Shown here piece by piece: positions 8,400-16,387 of a stretch of 64,000 bases of DNA. Source of the DNA: Pseudomonas fildesensis (lineage in GTDB: Bacteria; Pseudomonadota; Gammaproteobacteria; Pseudomonadales; Pseudomonadaceae); assembly GCF_001050345.1 (NCBI RefSeq), contig NZ_LFMW01000001.1, forward strand, positions 248,001 to 312,000, given 5' to 3'. The notes under the pieces were generated by a model, which worked only from the letters and a program-made list of their open reading frames with translations, was not told the DNA's origin and ran no database searches. The first letter of the stretch is position 1; each line of letters starts with the position of its first letter. Made by a program: the position numbers and the translations under genes.

Positions 8400-9091
8400 T
8401 GCGTATCGACCGTTTCCTCAGCAACCTGCCACGTTTCAATCGCCAGCAAGTGCGCCTGCTGTTGGTTGAACGGCGGGTGGCCGTCGATGGCGTGAAGGTC
8501 AGCGACCCTCATCATGAAGTGCGTGAGTTCAGCCGTGTGTGCGTGGACGATGAAGTGCTTCAAGAGGGCAAACCGGCGCGTTATTTCATGCTGCACAAAC
8601 CCCAGGGTTGCGTAAGCGCCACCTCGGATCCGCAACACCCTACCGTGCTGGAGCTGCTGGACGAGCCCGACATCGCCGAGCTGCATATCGCCGGCCGTCT
8701 GGACTTCAACACCACGGGCCTCATGCTGATCACCAACGACGGCCAGTGGTCGCGGCGCCTGACACAACCGACAACCAAACTGCCCAAGGTCTACCTTGTG
8801 GAAACCGAGCAGAACATCGGTGCGCACTATGCCGCGACGTTCAAGGCGGGCCTGTACTTCGCGTTTGAAGACCTCACCACCCAACCGGCCGAGCTGGAGC
8901 TGCTGGGCCCGAGGACGGCGCGCTTGAGCATCATCGAAGGTCGCTATCACCAGGTGAAGCGCATGTTCGGGCACTTCAACAACAAGGTGATCGGCTTGCA
9001 TCGCGAGCGCATGGGGCCGCTGGCGCTCGATTGTTCGCTGGCGCCCGGCGCGTATCGCGCGCTGACCCTGGATGAAATACGACAGGTCTGA
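8399..9091 (+). CDS. rsuA: 16S rRNA pseudouridine(516) synthase
   Basis: A 230-residue RsuA-family enzyme that isomerises U516 of 16S rRNA during small-subunit assembly. An N-terminal S4 RNA-binding domain (residues 1-55) precedes the catalytic domain, with the motif GRLDFNTTGLML; the catalytic aspartate is Asp102, as in E. coli RsuA. The C-terminal IIEGRYHQVKRMFG motif is also typical. The start overlaps the CWC gene stop. No T-rich terminator is seen after it. Confidence 0.93.
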   Translation: MRIDRFLSNLPRFNRQQVRLLLVERRVAVDGVKVSDPHHEVREFSRVCVDDEVLQEGKPARYFMLHKPQGCVSATSDPQHPTVLELLDEPDIAELHIAGRLDFNTTGLMLITNDGQWSRRLTQPTTKLPKVYLVETEQNIGAHYAATFKAGLYFAFEDLTTQPAELELLGPRTARLSIIEGRYHQVKRMFGHFNNKVIGLHRERMGPLALDCSLAPGAYRALTLDEIRQV

Positions 9092-9395
9092 CGACCGTTC
9101 GGCCGGTGATGGCAAAAACCCATTTCTGCGACTTGCGACATCCCGGGTCTGCTGCTTGAATCAAACCGTCAGCCAAATTATGACTGACGAGTCGCCTATA
9201 ACCTCCAAGAAACACCTTGCCCCGCCCGCGCTTGACCGACGGGCCTCTCAGGCAAACAGCCCGTCATAACAATACCCGTCGACCAGCCGTCACCGGATCG
9301 ACATGGGCCCTCATCTTCCAGGCGTATGCCTACCTGTCACAAAGCTCGTGCAGAGTGATCTGCGCGCACTACCCGCTTGCCAGGAGTCTTACGAC
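9092..9395. other. Intergenic region upstream of phaG
   Basis: A 304-base gap without a convincing gene. A weak inverted repeat GTCAG/CTGAC lies at 9168-9188. The 5' region of phaG and its promoter must be here, but no clear -35/-10 or -24/-12 pair was identified by eye. The only SD-like element, CAGGAG (9381-9386), belongs to phaG. Confidence 0.5.
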
Positions 9396-10280
9396 ATGAG
9401 GCCAGAAATCGCTGTGCTGGATATACAGGGTCAGTATCGGGTTTACACGGAGTTCTATCGCGCGGACGCAGCTGAAAAGACCATCATCCTGGTCAACGGC
9501 TCGATGGCCACCACGGCATCCTTCGCCCAAACCGTAAAAAGCCTGTACCCGCAATTCAACGTGGTTTTGTACGACCAGCCCTACGCCGGTCGATCCAAAA
9601 TCCATAACCGCCACGAGCAGATGCTAACGAAAGAAGTCGAAGGCCAGATACTCCTGGAACTCATCGACCACTTCGCCGCCGAACACGTGCTGTCGTTCTC
9701 CTGGGGCGGCGCAGCCACCCTCGTCGCCCTCGCCCACCGACCCTGTCGCGTGGAAAAGGCCGTGATCAGCTCGTTCTCGCCGGTGATCAACGCCCCTATG
9801 CGCGACTATCTTGAGCGCGGCGTCGACTACCTCGGCAACCTCGACCGTCATAGCGTCGGCCACCTGGTCAACAGCACGATTGGCAAACACCTGCCGTCAC
9901 TGTTCAAGCGTTTCAACTACAAGCACGTGAGCGGCCTGGCCGAGCACGAATATGGCCAGATGCACTTCCACATCAGCCAGGTGCTTAACAGTGACCGACT
10001 GTGCTACCTCAAGGCCGCGCGGCAGATCGACGTGCCGGTGCTGTTCTTGAACGGCGAGTGGGACGAATACACCAGCGCGGAGGATGCCAAGCAGTTCGGC
10101 CAATACGTGGCGAACAGCAGCTTCAGCACGATCCAGGCAACCGGGCACTTTTTGGACATGGAGCACAAGGCAGCGTGCCGGGACAGCCGGGAGGCGGTGG
10201 TGGGCTTTCTGAAACCGCAGCGGCAGGTGAGCCGATTGCGGTATCACCAGGGCCAGACGCAGCATGCATTCGCAATCTGA
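9396..10280 (+). CDS. phaG: PhaG, 3-hydroxyacyl-ACP acyltransferase (alpha/beta hydrolase fold)
   Basis: A 294-residue protein that closely resembles Pseudomonas putida PhaG: N-terminus MRPEIAVLDIQGQYRVYTEF and C-terminus ending QHAFAI. PhaG moves 3-hydroxyacyl groups from fatty-acid synthesis (ACP-bound) towards CoA precursors of medium-chain polyhydroxyalkanoate. It is related to RhlA, but the end sequences favour PhaG. The nucleophile motif FSWGGA places the catalytic serine at residue 102, and the histidine is in ATGHFLDME near the C-terminus. The start at 9396 follows CAGGAG and matches the family; the frame is open from 9303. Confidence 0.93.
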   Translation: MRPEIAVLDIQGQYRVYTEFYRADAAEKTIILVNGSMATTASFAQTVKSLYPQFNVVLYDQPYAGRSKIHNRHEQMLTKEVEGQILLELIDHFAAEHVLSFSWGGAATLVALAHRPCRVEKAVISSFSPVINAPMRDYLERGVDYLGNLDRHSVGHLVNSTIGKHLPSLFKRFNYKHVSGLAEHEYGQMHFHISQVLNSDRLCYLKAARQIDVPVLFLNGEWDEYTSAEDAKQFGQYVANSSFSTIQATGHFLDMEHKAACRDSREAVVGFLKPQRQVSRLRYHQGQTQHAFAI

Positions 10281-10298
10281 AATGAGATCCCTTGCAGG

Positions 10299-10328
10299 AG
10301 CGAGGCGGGCGGCTAGCCCTTGCTCGCT
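10299..10328. repeat. REP-like hairpin downstream of phaG
   Basis: AGCGAG...CTCGCT with inner GGGC...GCCC forms a degenerate REP-type stem-loop right after phaG. There is no T-run, so it is more likely a REP relic or mRNA-stabilising structure than an intrinsic terminator. Confidence 0.5.
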
Positions 10329-10436
10329 ACTGCATTGGGTCCGTTCGTCGCCTGGTTCAACGCACGCAACCCGCACATTTTTCGAAGAAAAACTTCAAAT
10401 CCCGGCGCACATCTGGTACAAAGTCAGCCGCTCTGA

Positions 10437-10510
10437 GCGGGTGTCGTATAATGGCATTACTCCAGCTTCCCAAGCTGATAACGAGGGTTCGATTCCCTTC
10501 ACCCGCTCCA
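10437..10510 (+). tRNA. tRNA-Gly (CCC)
   Basis: Cloverleaf of 74 bases with encoded CCA. Acceptor arms are GCGGGTG and CACCCGC, the D arm GTATAATGGCATTAC, the anticodon loop TTCCCAA (anticodon CCC), and the T arm AGGGTTCGATTCCCT. The anticodon stem CCAGC/GCTGA leaves a C-A mismatch at position 27-43. Reads glycine GGG codons. Confidence 0.95.
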
Positions 10511-10556
10511 CTCAGATTTTGCTCCCGCGTCAGAATGTTTTTGACGGGGGATGCAT

Positions 10557-10588
10557 GAAAAAACCGGCCCTTGGGGCCGGTTTTTTTA
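10557..10588 (+). terminator. Rho-independent terminator after tRNA-Gly
   Basis: AAAAAACCGGCCC-TTGG-GGGCCGGTTTTTTT-like stem-loop: stem ACCGGCCC/GGGGCCGGT with a short loop followed by seven T residues. The A-run on the other side could also let it act on the minus strand. Confidence 0.9.
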
Positions 10589-10730
10589 TGGGTGGGGTTT
10601 GGGAATATCCCGTCTAAATCTCCGCATCTTCCAAATAACGCGCCACAAAACCTGTACAAATACAATTTCATGTACAACTATAAACCCTTGAGCGTCGGCA
10701 CCTCGCCTCGCACGATCAAGGAGCCGGACA

Positions 10731-11255
10731 ATGCGCCGTCTACTGGTTTCACTGTTCCTGGCACTGAGCCTGTGCAGCTGCGGCAGTGTCGGTGTCGACC
10801 ACTACGCCGACCAGCAACCACAATTGGATCTGGAGCGTTTCTTCAGCAAACCCGTCAAGGCCTGGGGAATATTCCAGAAGCGTTCGGGGGAAGTGGCCAA
10901 GCGCTTTGAGGTGGACATCGCCAGCCGGCGCGAGGGCAACGCCTTGATTCTCGACGAACGTTTTCTATACAGCGATGGTACGCGCCAACAGCGGGTGTGG
11001 ACGCTTACGCCGGATGGCCCTGGGCGCTGGCGCGGACGGGCCAGTGACGTGGTCGGCGAGGCCATTGGCGAGGTGGCCGGGAACGCGTTGCGTTGGCGCT
11101 ACCGCCTCAACCTGCCGGTGGATGGCTCCGTGTACGAAGTCAGCTTTGACGACTGGATGTACCTGATGGACGAAGACACGCTGATCAACCGTTCGAGCAT
11201 GTCCAAGTTCGGCGTCGAATGGGGGCAGGTCACGTTGTTCTTTCGTCGCCAATGA
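10731..11255 (+). CDS. DUF3833 family lipoprotein
   Basis: A 174-residue protein. Residues 1-17 form a lipoprotein signal (LFLALSLCSCGS) with the lipobox cysteine at about residue 17. The remainder matches the DUF3833 family: FFSKPVKAWGIFQKRSGEV, then FDDWMYLMDEDTLINRSSMSKFG. The function is unknown; it is presumably membrane anchored. An SD-like AAGGAG lies just upstream. It is followed 14 bases later by the DUF6482 gene, so the two may form an operon. Confidence 0.85.
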   Translation: MRRLLVSLFLALSLCSCGSVGVDHYADQQPQLDLERFFSKPVKAWGIFQKRSGEVAKRFEVDIASRREGNALILDERFLYSDGTRQQRVWTLTPDGPGRWRGRASDVVGEAIGEVAGNALRWRYRLNLPVDGSVYEVSFDDWMYLMDEDTLINRSSMSKFGVEWGQVTLFFRRQ

Positions 11256-11269
11256 ACAGAGGATGAATC

Positions 11270-11575
11270 ATGAATATTCAAATGCTGAGCGAACTGGCCA
11301 CGAAGGGCGAGGTACGCGAGTTGGAACTGCTGTCGCTGGAGGGCGGTTTCTACCTGGCGCGCATCAGGCTGGATCACGTTGAAATAACGCTGGTCGGTGA
11401 TGACGGGAAGCCGATGCGCATCGGGTCTACCACCCACTTGCGCAACTTGCTGCAACGGGTGCCGCCGTTCCCTTGCGTGCTGGTGCAGCACTGCGTGCAT
11501 GATGAAATGTGTGGCGTGCGTGAAGGGCCTGTCGATGCGTTGCGGATTCCCTTTTCGCTGAACTCGTCTTTTTAG
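11270..11575 (+). CDS. DUF6482 family protein
   Basis: A 101-residue soluble protein resembling the Pseudomonas DUF6482 family (LLSLEGGFYLARI, then LRNLLQRVPPFPCVLVQHCVHDEMCG). The function is unknown. AGAGGATG precedes the ATG at a good distance. The frame stays open for 109 codons beyond its TAG stop (11576-11905), discussed separately. Confidence 0.75.
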   Translation: MNIQMLSELATKGEVRELELLSLEGGFYLARIRLDHVEITLVGDDGKPMRIGSTTHLRNLLQRVPPFPCVLVQHCVHDEMCGVREGPVDALRIPFSLNSSF

Positions 11576-11599
11576 AAACGACGATTCCAGCTATGCCCC

Positions 11600-11851
11600 C
11601 TACCGAACAACTTCGACGTAAACAAGTTTCGGATCCTGCTCATCGAGATTCTCGATAACGCCGCTGCGCAGAAAGCCGCCTTGGCTCTTCTCGACTGCCT
11701 CGCTGACAAATTCGGCTGTGACCCTCAAAAAATCAGGCTTTCGTTCCCCAAATACCCATTTCAAGTCCTGGCTGACCGCGATGATGCCGAACGTCCCAGT
11801 GCAACCGATTTTGTGGCAAAAGCTCGCGAAACGCTGACGCAGGCTACTCAA
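11600..11851 (-). CDS. Small uncharacterised ORF downstream of the HigB/NadS-type module (doubtful)
   Basis: A possible 83-residue protein beginning at a TTG, 23 bases after the antitoxin stop on the same strand. Its C-terminal half (FVSEAVEKSQGGFLRSGVIENL) looks protein-like. However, a plus-strand frame uses the same codon register and is also open (11576-11905), with helix-like sequence (FRILLIEILDNAAAQKAALA). GC at the third codon position is similar for both (about 57-63%), so the strand cannot be decided. No family is recognised. One of the two is probably a decayed or lineage-specific gene. Confidence 0.3.
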   Translation of the reverse strand: MSSLRQRFASFCHKIGCTGTFGIIAVSQDLKWVFGERKPDFLRVTAEFVSEAVEKSQGGFLRSGVIENLDEQDPKLVYVEVVR

Positions 11852-11874
11852 ACAAAAAAACCGCCTATAGATGG

Positions 11875-12132
11875 TTATCTATACTCCAGGGCTGCCAATA
11901 CGTGACCCGGATCATTGTAAAGGGCGCGCAACAATGCCCTTGCCGGTCCCTCCGGCTCACGTCGCCCTTGCTCCCAGTTTTGAAGCGTTCCCACCGGCAC
12001 ATCAATCGCCTTCGCAAAGCGCGCTTGTGACAGTCCCGTGGCGTGTCGAATCTCTTTTACCTTCAAGGCATCAACAAAAAATTCGCGGGATGGGGGGTGC
12101 TCGCCTCGTACGATCTCGTCCATCTGGGTCAT
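11875..12132 (-). CDS. NadS-type antitoxin (HigA-like, XRE HTH), N-terminus displaced by a frameshift
   Basis: An 85-residue XRE-family DNA-binding protein. The helix-turn-helix core is LSQARFAKAIDVPVGTLQNW, followed by EQGRREPEGPARALL, typical of NadS, the antitoxin partner of RelE/HigB-type toxins. The usual N-terminus (MEKKLFNRLVES) is encoded just upstream, starting from an ATG that overlaps the toxin stop (TGATG at 12165-12169). It is one base out of frame because the A-tract (12157-12163) has seven A residues instead of eight. The present ORF therefore begins at the internal ATG 12132. It would neutralise the toxin and repress the operon. Confidence 0.85.
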   Translation of the reverse strand: MTQMDEIVRGEHPPSREFFVDALKVKEIRHATGLSQARFAKAIDVPVGTLQNWEQGRREPEGPARALLRALYNDPGHVLAALEYR

Positions 12133-12166
12133 GCTCTCGACCAGACGATTGAACAGTTTTTTTCCA

Positions 12167-12487
12167 TCACTCCCACCTTCGGTTTATCTCGCACAGGATT
12201 CTCTTTTCCGCCGGCGAAAGATCATCTTTGACGCCCTTTCGATAGATCAGGATCAATCTAATTTGATAGGTCATACAGAGGTGGTAGTTGATAATTCTGA
12301 CACCACCCCTTTTTCCCTTTCCCTGCGACGCCCAGCGGATTTTCCTGAGGCCATTGGTCCCCTGAATAACATCACCAGCGGTGGGATTTTCCGCCCGAAA
12401 CTCTTGGAACTCACTGTAACTTTCGTCACTCAGAAGCGCTTCCAAATCTTCTGTAAATGCGAGCGACTCGATAAATATCATGCTCAC
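12167..12487 (-). CDS. RelE/HigB-family toxin
   Basis: A 106-residue RelE/ParE superfamily toxin of the type paired with NadS. The core GLRKIRWASQGKGKRGGVRII and the C-terminal motif YRKGVKDDLSPAEKRIL are characteristic. Such toxins cleave mRNA on the ribosome and slow growth. The gene is first in the operon, with the antitoxin second, which is the HigBA order. The start may be ATG 12487 or the second methionine (MIFIES). The operon lies in a locally lower-GC stretch, consistent with acquisition. Confidence 0.88.
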   Translation of the reverse strand: MSMIFIESLAFTEDLEALLSDESYSEFQEFRAENPTAGDVIQGTNGLRKIRWASQGKGKRGGVRIINYHLCMTYQIRLILIYRKGVKDDLSPAEKRILCEINRRWE

Positions 12488-12504
12488 GCCTATACGTCAC
12501 TGGC

Positions 12505-12521
12505 GCATAAGTAGCTTATGC
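12505..12521. promoter_or_regulatory. Palindromic operator upstream of the toxin-antitoxin operon
   Basis: GCATAAG-TAG-CTTATGC is a perfect 7-bp inverted repeat 18 bases upstream of the toxin start. The sequence ATACGTCACT occurs nearby at 12492-12501 and again at about 12549, as a direct repeat. Autoregulation by the antitoxin through such palindromes is usual for the family; binding here is inferred. Confidence 0.55.
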
Positions 12522-12671
12522 CGATCGTTTCCTATCACGCAACAGCCATACGTCACTCATTGATAGGCATACGAAACATGCGCCGAGATTTCTGAAGCGC
12601 AAACTCTACAACCAGCGAACCTGTGACATGACGTAGGACGGAACTGAGTTTTCCATCTGAAAAAATGGCAA

Positions 12672-13865
12672 TCACCCCTCAATCCCCACACCCCGCTGCA
12701 CCACCCACGCCAACGGCAACGTCACCCCCAACATCCCCGCCAACACCAGCACCGCCACCGACACCCCAAGCGCGTCCCCCACTGCGCCAAACAGCAACGG
12801 CGCCAGCGCCCCGCCGCCGATCGTGCCGGTGTAGAACAGCGCAAAAGCCTGCTCGCGCTTGCCGGCGCCCGCCAGGTCCGGCACGGCGCCGTAGAGCACC
12901 GAAGACGTGCCGTTCAGCGCCAACCCCAGCACCGGCAACATCACCATCAACGCCGTCAGCGGCAGGTACACCGCCGCGACGATCAGGAGGGCCGTGCTGG
13001 TTTCCGTTAGCCACACGGTTTTCATCATGCCGATGCGCACACCGAGGTAGCCGCAGAGCAGTTTGCCGAATGCGCCGCCGATGAACAGCATCGTCAGCGC
13101 CAGCCCGATGCCGGCAGTGCCGGCGCCTTTGGCTTGCAGCAGGAACGGTAGAAAGGTGAGGAAACCCATGCGCACGGCGCTGTCGAGCGTGCCGGTGAGG
13201 ATCAGCGCGCGCAGGCCGCTGGCGGAGCCGGTGCCAGTGAGTGGCCTGGTTTTTTGAGTGGCCGTGGCTGCGTGTGGCTGGTTGGGGATCATCCACCACA
13301 GCAGTCCCGCCGCAGCCAGGCCGAGAAGCCCCAGGAGCGTGGCGCTGGCACGCCAACTGATCAAGGTGAGCAACACGCCAACCAGTCCGGGGATCAGGGT
13401 TTTGCCGATGTCGCCGGAGAAGTTGTATTGGGACAGCGCTTGCTTGACCCCGCCACCGTCCTCGTAAGCGTCGGTAATCATCGAGGAGGCCAGTGGATGC
13501 TGGGTGCTGGCGCCCAAGCCGCCGAGCAGCAGCGCCAGCAATAACAGCGTCAGCCCGCTCGCTTGTCCCACCAACAGGTAGGCGATTCCCGCAAGCGCAG
13601 TCCCGCCCACCAGCATCGGTAAGCGCCCCCAGTGTTGGGCGGCGCGGCTGGCCATCAACTGGAACACCGCCATCATCCCGGAATAAGCGCCACGTAAAAG
13701 GCCGATCTGGGCGTAGGACAACGCGAACTGGGCCTGCCAGATCGGCAACAGAACATAGATGACATCGGTGAGGCCATCGTGCACGGCGTGGGCGCTGCAG
13801 CCGGCGATCAGCGAGCGGCGACGGCTTGACGGTTCGCCAGCAGGCACGGCGACGGTATCGTTCAT
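12672..13865 (-). CDS. MFS transporter, fosmidomycin-resistance (Fsr)-like
   Basis: A 397-residue, 12-segment major facilitator. The N-terminus (SAHAVHDGLTDVIYVLLPIW), then FALSYAQIGLLRGAYSGMMA and later GGLGASTQHPLASSMI, fit the Fsr-type drug exporter branch. It probably exports a small toxic compound across the inner membrane; the substrate is unknown. ATG 13865 is chosen because it overlaps the upstream MFS stop (ATGA), though the frame is open to 14009. It forms a two-gene operon with the next MFS gene, under the divergent LysR regulator. Confidence 0.8.
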   Translation of the reverse strand: MNDTVAVPAGEPSSRRRSLIAGCSAHAVHDGLTDVIYVLLPIWQAQFALSYAQIGLLRGAYSGMMAVFQLMASRAAQHWGRLPMLVGGTALAGIAYLLVGQASGLTLLLLALLLGGLGASTQHPLASSMITDAYEDGGGVKQALSQYNFSGDIGKTLIPGLVGVLLTLISWRASATLLGLLGLAAAGLLWWMIPNQPHAATATQKTRPLTGTGSASGLRALILTGTLDSAVRMGFLTFLPFLLQAKGAGTAGIGLALTMLFIGGAFGKLLCGYLGVRIGMMKTVWLTETSTALLIVAAVYLPLTALMVMLPVLGLALNGTSSVLYGAVPDLAGAGKREQAFALFYTGTIGGGALAPLLFGAVGDALGVSVAVLVLAGMLGVTLPLAWVVQRGVGIEG

Positions 13866-15025
13866 GGCGTTTGGATCAGCTCGGGTTTGAGGGGTTTCCA
13901 GCCGGTCAGGGCAATCAGCAGGGTCAGCAGTTGAAAACCGATAACCAGCGTTACGCACCCGGCCCAACCCCAACGTTCCCAGAACAATGCAGGGACGATG
14001 GCACCGCAACTGCCGCCCAGGTAATAACAGGTGAGGTAGACGCCCACGGCGCCGGCCTTGTTGTCACGGGCAGTTGCGGTGGTAAAGGCGTTGGCGGCGG
14101 CCTGGGCGAGGAACACGCCGGTGGAGCTAAGCGCCAGGCCCACCACAATGCACCACAGCGACGGTGCCAGAGTCAGGGCGCCGCCACTGATGCCAAGTAC
14201 GGCGGCAATCGTCAGCAGTTCGGCATGTGGACGGGCTTTGCTCAAACGCCCGGCGATGGGGATTACGATCAGGGCCAACAGGAACACCATGTAAAGCGTG
14301 CCCAGCGCCGCAGTGCCCAGATTGAACGGTGGTAGTCCGAGGTACAAACCCGCGTAGGTAAAGGTCGCAACTTGGGAAAACAACACGCAAAAACCTACGG
14401 CATACGCGGCCAACAAGGGTCTGCGAAAGACACTCGAAGACGAGGCTTTGAACGGCATCGTTCGTGACCGATTGGCGGGCAACAGAAACTGGATAAACCC
14501 GCCCACCATCAGGCTCAGCACCGCCAGCAATTCAAACGCTTCACGCCAGCCCACGTATTCGGTCATCACACCGGTGACGAAGCGCCCGGCGAACCCGCCC
14601 AACACCGTGCCCGCGACGTAGAGGCTGGTAACCTCAGTGACCGTGCCGCCGCTCCAACGGTCGCCGATGTAAGCCACGCTGGTGGCGAACACCACCGGAA
14701 TCAACATGCCCTCAACAAAACGCCACACCAGCACTTCGGCGAAGCTGTCGGCATAGGCGGTCATCAACGCCGGCACCGCCAGCAGCAACGCCGCCACCGC
14801 TATCACCGTGCGCTGCTCGAAGCGACCGGTCAGGCGGCTGACGAAGGGTGCGGTGATCGCTACGGCCAGGGTGGTGACGGTAATGCTCCAGCCCGCGGCC
14901 CTCGCGCTGATGTGAAAATGCGCGGCAAAGGTCTGGAGAATGCTTTGGGTGGCATAGAGGTTGAGAAACGCCGCACAGCCACACAGGAACAGGGCAAGGC
15001 GGGCACAATGCAGGCGCGGTTTCAT
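13862..15025 (-). CDS. MFS transporter (YnfM-like efflux permease)
   Basis: A 387-residue, 12-segment major facilitator. LYATQSILQTFAAHFHIS is the typical first loop of the YnfM/arabinose-efflux branch, and VSRLTGRFEQRTVI is the loop 2-3 motif A region. It is inferred to export a small molecule. The start MKPRLHCARL at 15025 fits the family; a GAGG sequence lies upstream on the minus strand. It is transcribed divergently from the LysR gene, with 95 bases between the two starts, and is coupled to the second MFS gene. Confidence 0.82.
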   Translation of the reverse strand: MKPRLHCARLALFLCGCAAFLNLYATQSILQTFAAHFHISARAAGWSITVTTLAVAITAPFVSRLTGRFEQRTVIAVAALLLAVPALMTAYADSFAEVLVWRFVEGMLIPVVFATSVAYIGDRWSGGTVTEVTSLYVAGTVLGGFAGRFVTGVMTEYVGWREAFELLAVLSLMVGGFIQFLLPANRSRTMPFKASSSSVFRRPLLAAYAVGFCVLFSQVATFTYAGLYLGLPPFNLGTAALGTLYMVFLLALIVIPIAGRLSKARPHAELLTIAAVLGISGGALTLAPSLWCIVVGLALSSTGVFLAQAAANAFTTATARDNKAGAVGVYLTCYYLGGSCGAIVPALFWERWGWAGCVTLVIGFQLLTLLIALTGWKPLKPELIQTP

Positions 15026-15120
15026 GAAACCTCTCGTTTTATTTTGTAACGCCTTTATAGAATGACGGGCATGATCGTGACCAATACCGATTTCCGACCG
15101 ATCAATACCCAAGGATCAGG

Positions 15121-16017
15121 ATGCTCGACCTACGCAAGCTGCGTTACTTTCTGACGGTCGCCGAAGAACTGCACTTCGGCCGCGCCGCCCTGCGCCTGCA
15201 CCTGGCCCAGCCGCCGTTGACCCGGCAGATTTCCGCGCTGGAGGGGGAGCTGGGCTTCAAGCTGTTCGACCGCACCAGCCGCACCGTTTCCCTCACCGCC
15301 CAGGGCCGGGCGTTTTTGCCCTATGCCCGTGGTGTGCTGGACCAGGTGGAGCTGGCTCAAGTGATCGCCGGAAAATTGGCTGCGGGGACGGCGGGCCAAC
15401 TGGCCTTGGGGTACGTCAGCTCAATCGCCCTGTCGGATCTGTTCAGCCGGGCCATCCAGGCCTTCGCCCAGCGCTTTCCCGATGTGCAATTAACCCTGGT
15501 GGAATGCGCCTCCGGCAGCCTGGGGGCGCAGGTGGCTGACGGACGATTGGATATTGGCTTGAGCCGGTTGTTGCCGCACAGCAAAGAGGTACAAACGTTA
15601 TCGCTGGGCGAGGAACGCTTGGTGGCAGCCGTGTCGAGTGACAGCCCGTTGGCAAGCCAGGCCAGCGTCAGCCTGGCGCAGCTCAGTACGCACCCGTTGA
15701 TTCTATTTCCGGCGGATTACGGCTCGGGGTTGAACCAGTCCATCGAGCAGCTTTACCGCCATCACGGCGTTCCCCTGCGCGCCGGGCCGACCGGACGGCA
15801 GATCACCTCGATCATTGCGCTGGTGGCGGCCGGACAAGGTGTAGCGTTGGTGCCGGCCTGTACGCAGAGTTTGATGAACAAGGGCGTGACGTATCGACCG
15901 TTGGTGGAGGTGGATGCGTGTGCGCCGTTGTTGGTGCTGACTCCTGCCGGAAGACAAAGTGTATTGATTGACGCGTTTCTGGCCGTTATCGGGGAGTCAT
16001 TACACATCCGGCAATAA
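15121..16017 (+). CDS. LysR family transcriptional regulator
   Basis: A 298-residue LysR regulator. The N-terminal winged HTH (LRKLRYFLTVAEELHFGRAA, then AQPPLTRQISALEGELGFKLFDR) occupies residues 4-60, followed by a periplasmic-binding-protein-like effector domain. The LHFGRAA and QPPLTRQI variant is typical of the CatM/BenM/CbbR-like branch. Divergent placement to the MFS pair suggests that it controls them and itself through the 95-base gap. GGATCAGG precedes the ATG. Confidence 0.88.
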   Translation: MLDLRKLRYFLTVAEELHFGRAALRLHLAQPPLTRQISALEGELGFKLFDRTSRTVSLTAQGRAFLPYARGVLDQVELAQVIAGKLAAGTAGQLALGYVSSIALSDLFSRAIQAFAQRFPDVQLTLVECASGSLGAQVADGRLDIGLSRLLPHSKEVQTLSLGEERLVAAVSSDSPLASQASVSLAQLSTHPLILFPADYGSGLNQSIEQLYRHHGVPLRAGPTGRQITSIIALVAAGQGVALVPACTQSLMNKGVTYRPLVEVDACAPLLVLTPAGRQSVLIDAFLAVIGESLHIRQ

Positions 16018-16124
16018 CCCGAAAAACCTCGCAATACCTCCCCCGCAGCACCATTCCCACGCACTCATACACTGCATTCACCCCCTGCCGAAATACCGGT
16101 CATCGACCGTCGGTAGGTAGAGTG

Positions 16125-16158
16125 TTGATAAATTATTTTCAGTGGTTATAGTCACCAC
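16125..16158 (+). promoter_or_regulatory. hicAB promoter with overlapping operator
   Basis: TTGATA (16125-16130) and TATAGT (16147-16152) are separated by 16 bases and make a good sigma-70 promoter. The inverted repeat GTGGT-N7-ACCAC (16142-16158) overlaps the -10 element, where binding by HicB would block transcription. Both features are read directly from the sequence; the regulator is inferred. Confidence 0.65.
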
Positions 16159-16182
16159 CAACACACACCACAAGGAGGTGAT

Positions 16183-16365
16183 GTGGATAGCCGATATCTG
16201 ATAGGTCACATTGTCGCGGACGGTTGGTACCTCGTACGCACCAGGGGCAGTCATCACCACTACAAGCACCCGACAAAGCCTGGGCTGGTAACGATTCCCC
16301 ACCCAAAGAAGGACCTGCTGGACAAGACCGCCAAGAGCATTTTGAAACAAGCTCTACTGAGTTAA
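16183..16365 (+). CDS. hicA: HicA family mRNA interferase toxin
   Basis: A 60-residue HicA toxin, full length for the family. The double-stranded RNA-binding-like fold is marked by GWYLVRTRGSHHHYKHP; the central histidine of GSHHH is the expected catalytic residue. PGLVTIPHPKKDLLDKTAKSI follows. The start is a GTG placed 2 bases after an exceptionally strong SD (AAGGAGGTGAT). The ATG at 16181 is out of frame and gives only a six-codon peptide. It is the first gene of the toxin-antitoxin pair. Confidence 0.92.
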   Translation: MDSRYLIGHIVADGWYLVRTRGSHHHYKHPTKPGLVTIPHPKKDLLDKTAKSILKQALLS

Positions 16366-16387
16366 CCGTCCCTGGAGGACAACAAAC

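Noticed and set aside
9217..9399. Short frames upstream of phaG
   Set aside because: No SD and no family resemblance; the PhaG N-terminus is exact from ATG 9396.
12665..13084. A proline/threonine-rich plus-strand frame
   Set aside because: Shadow of the MFS gene on the minus strand; composition typical of GC-rich antisense.
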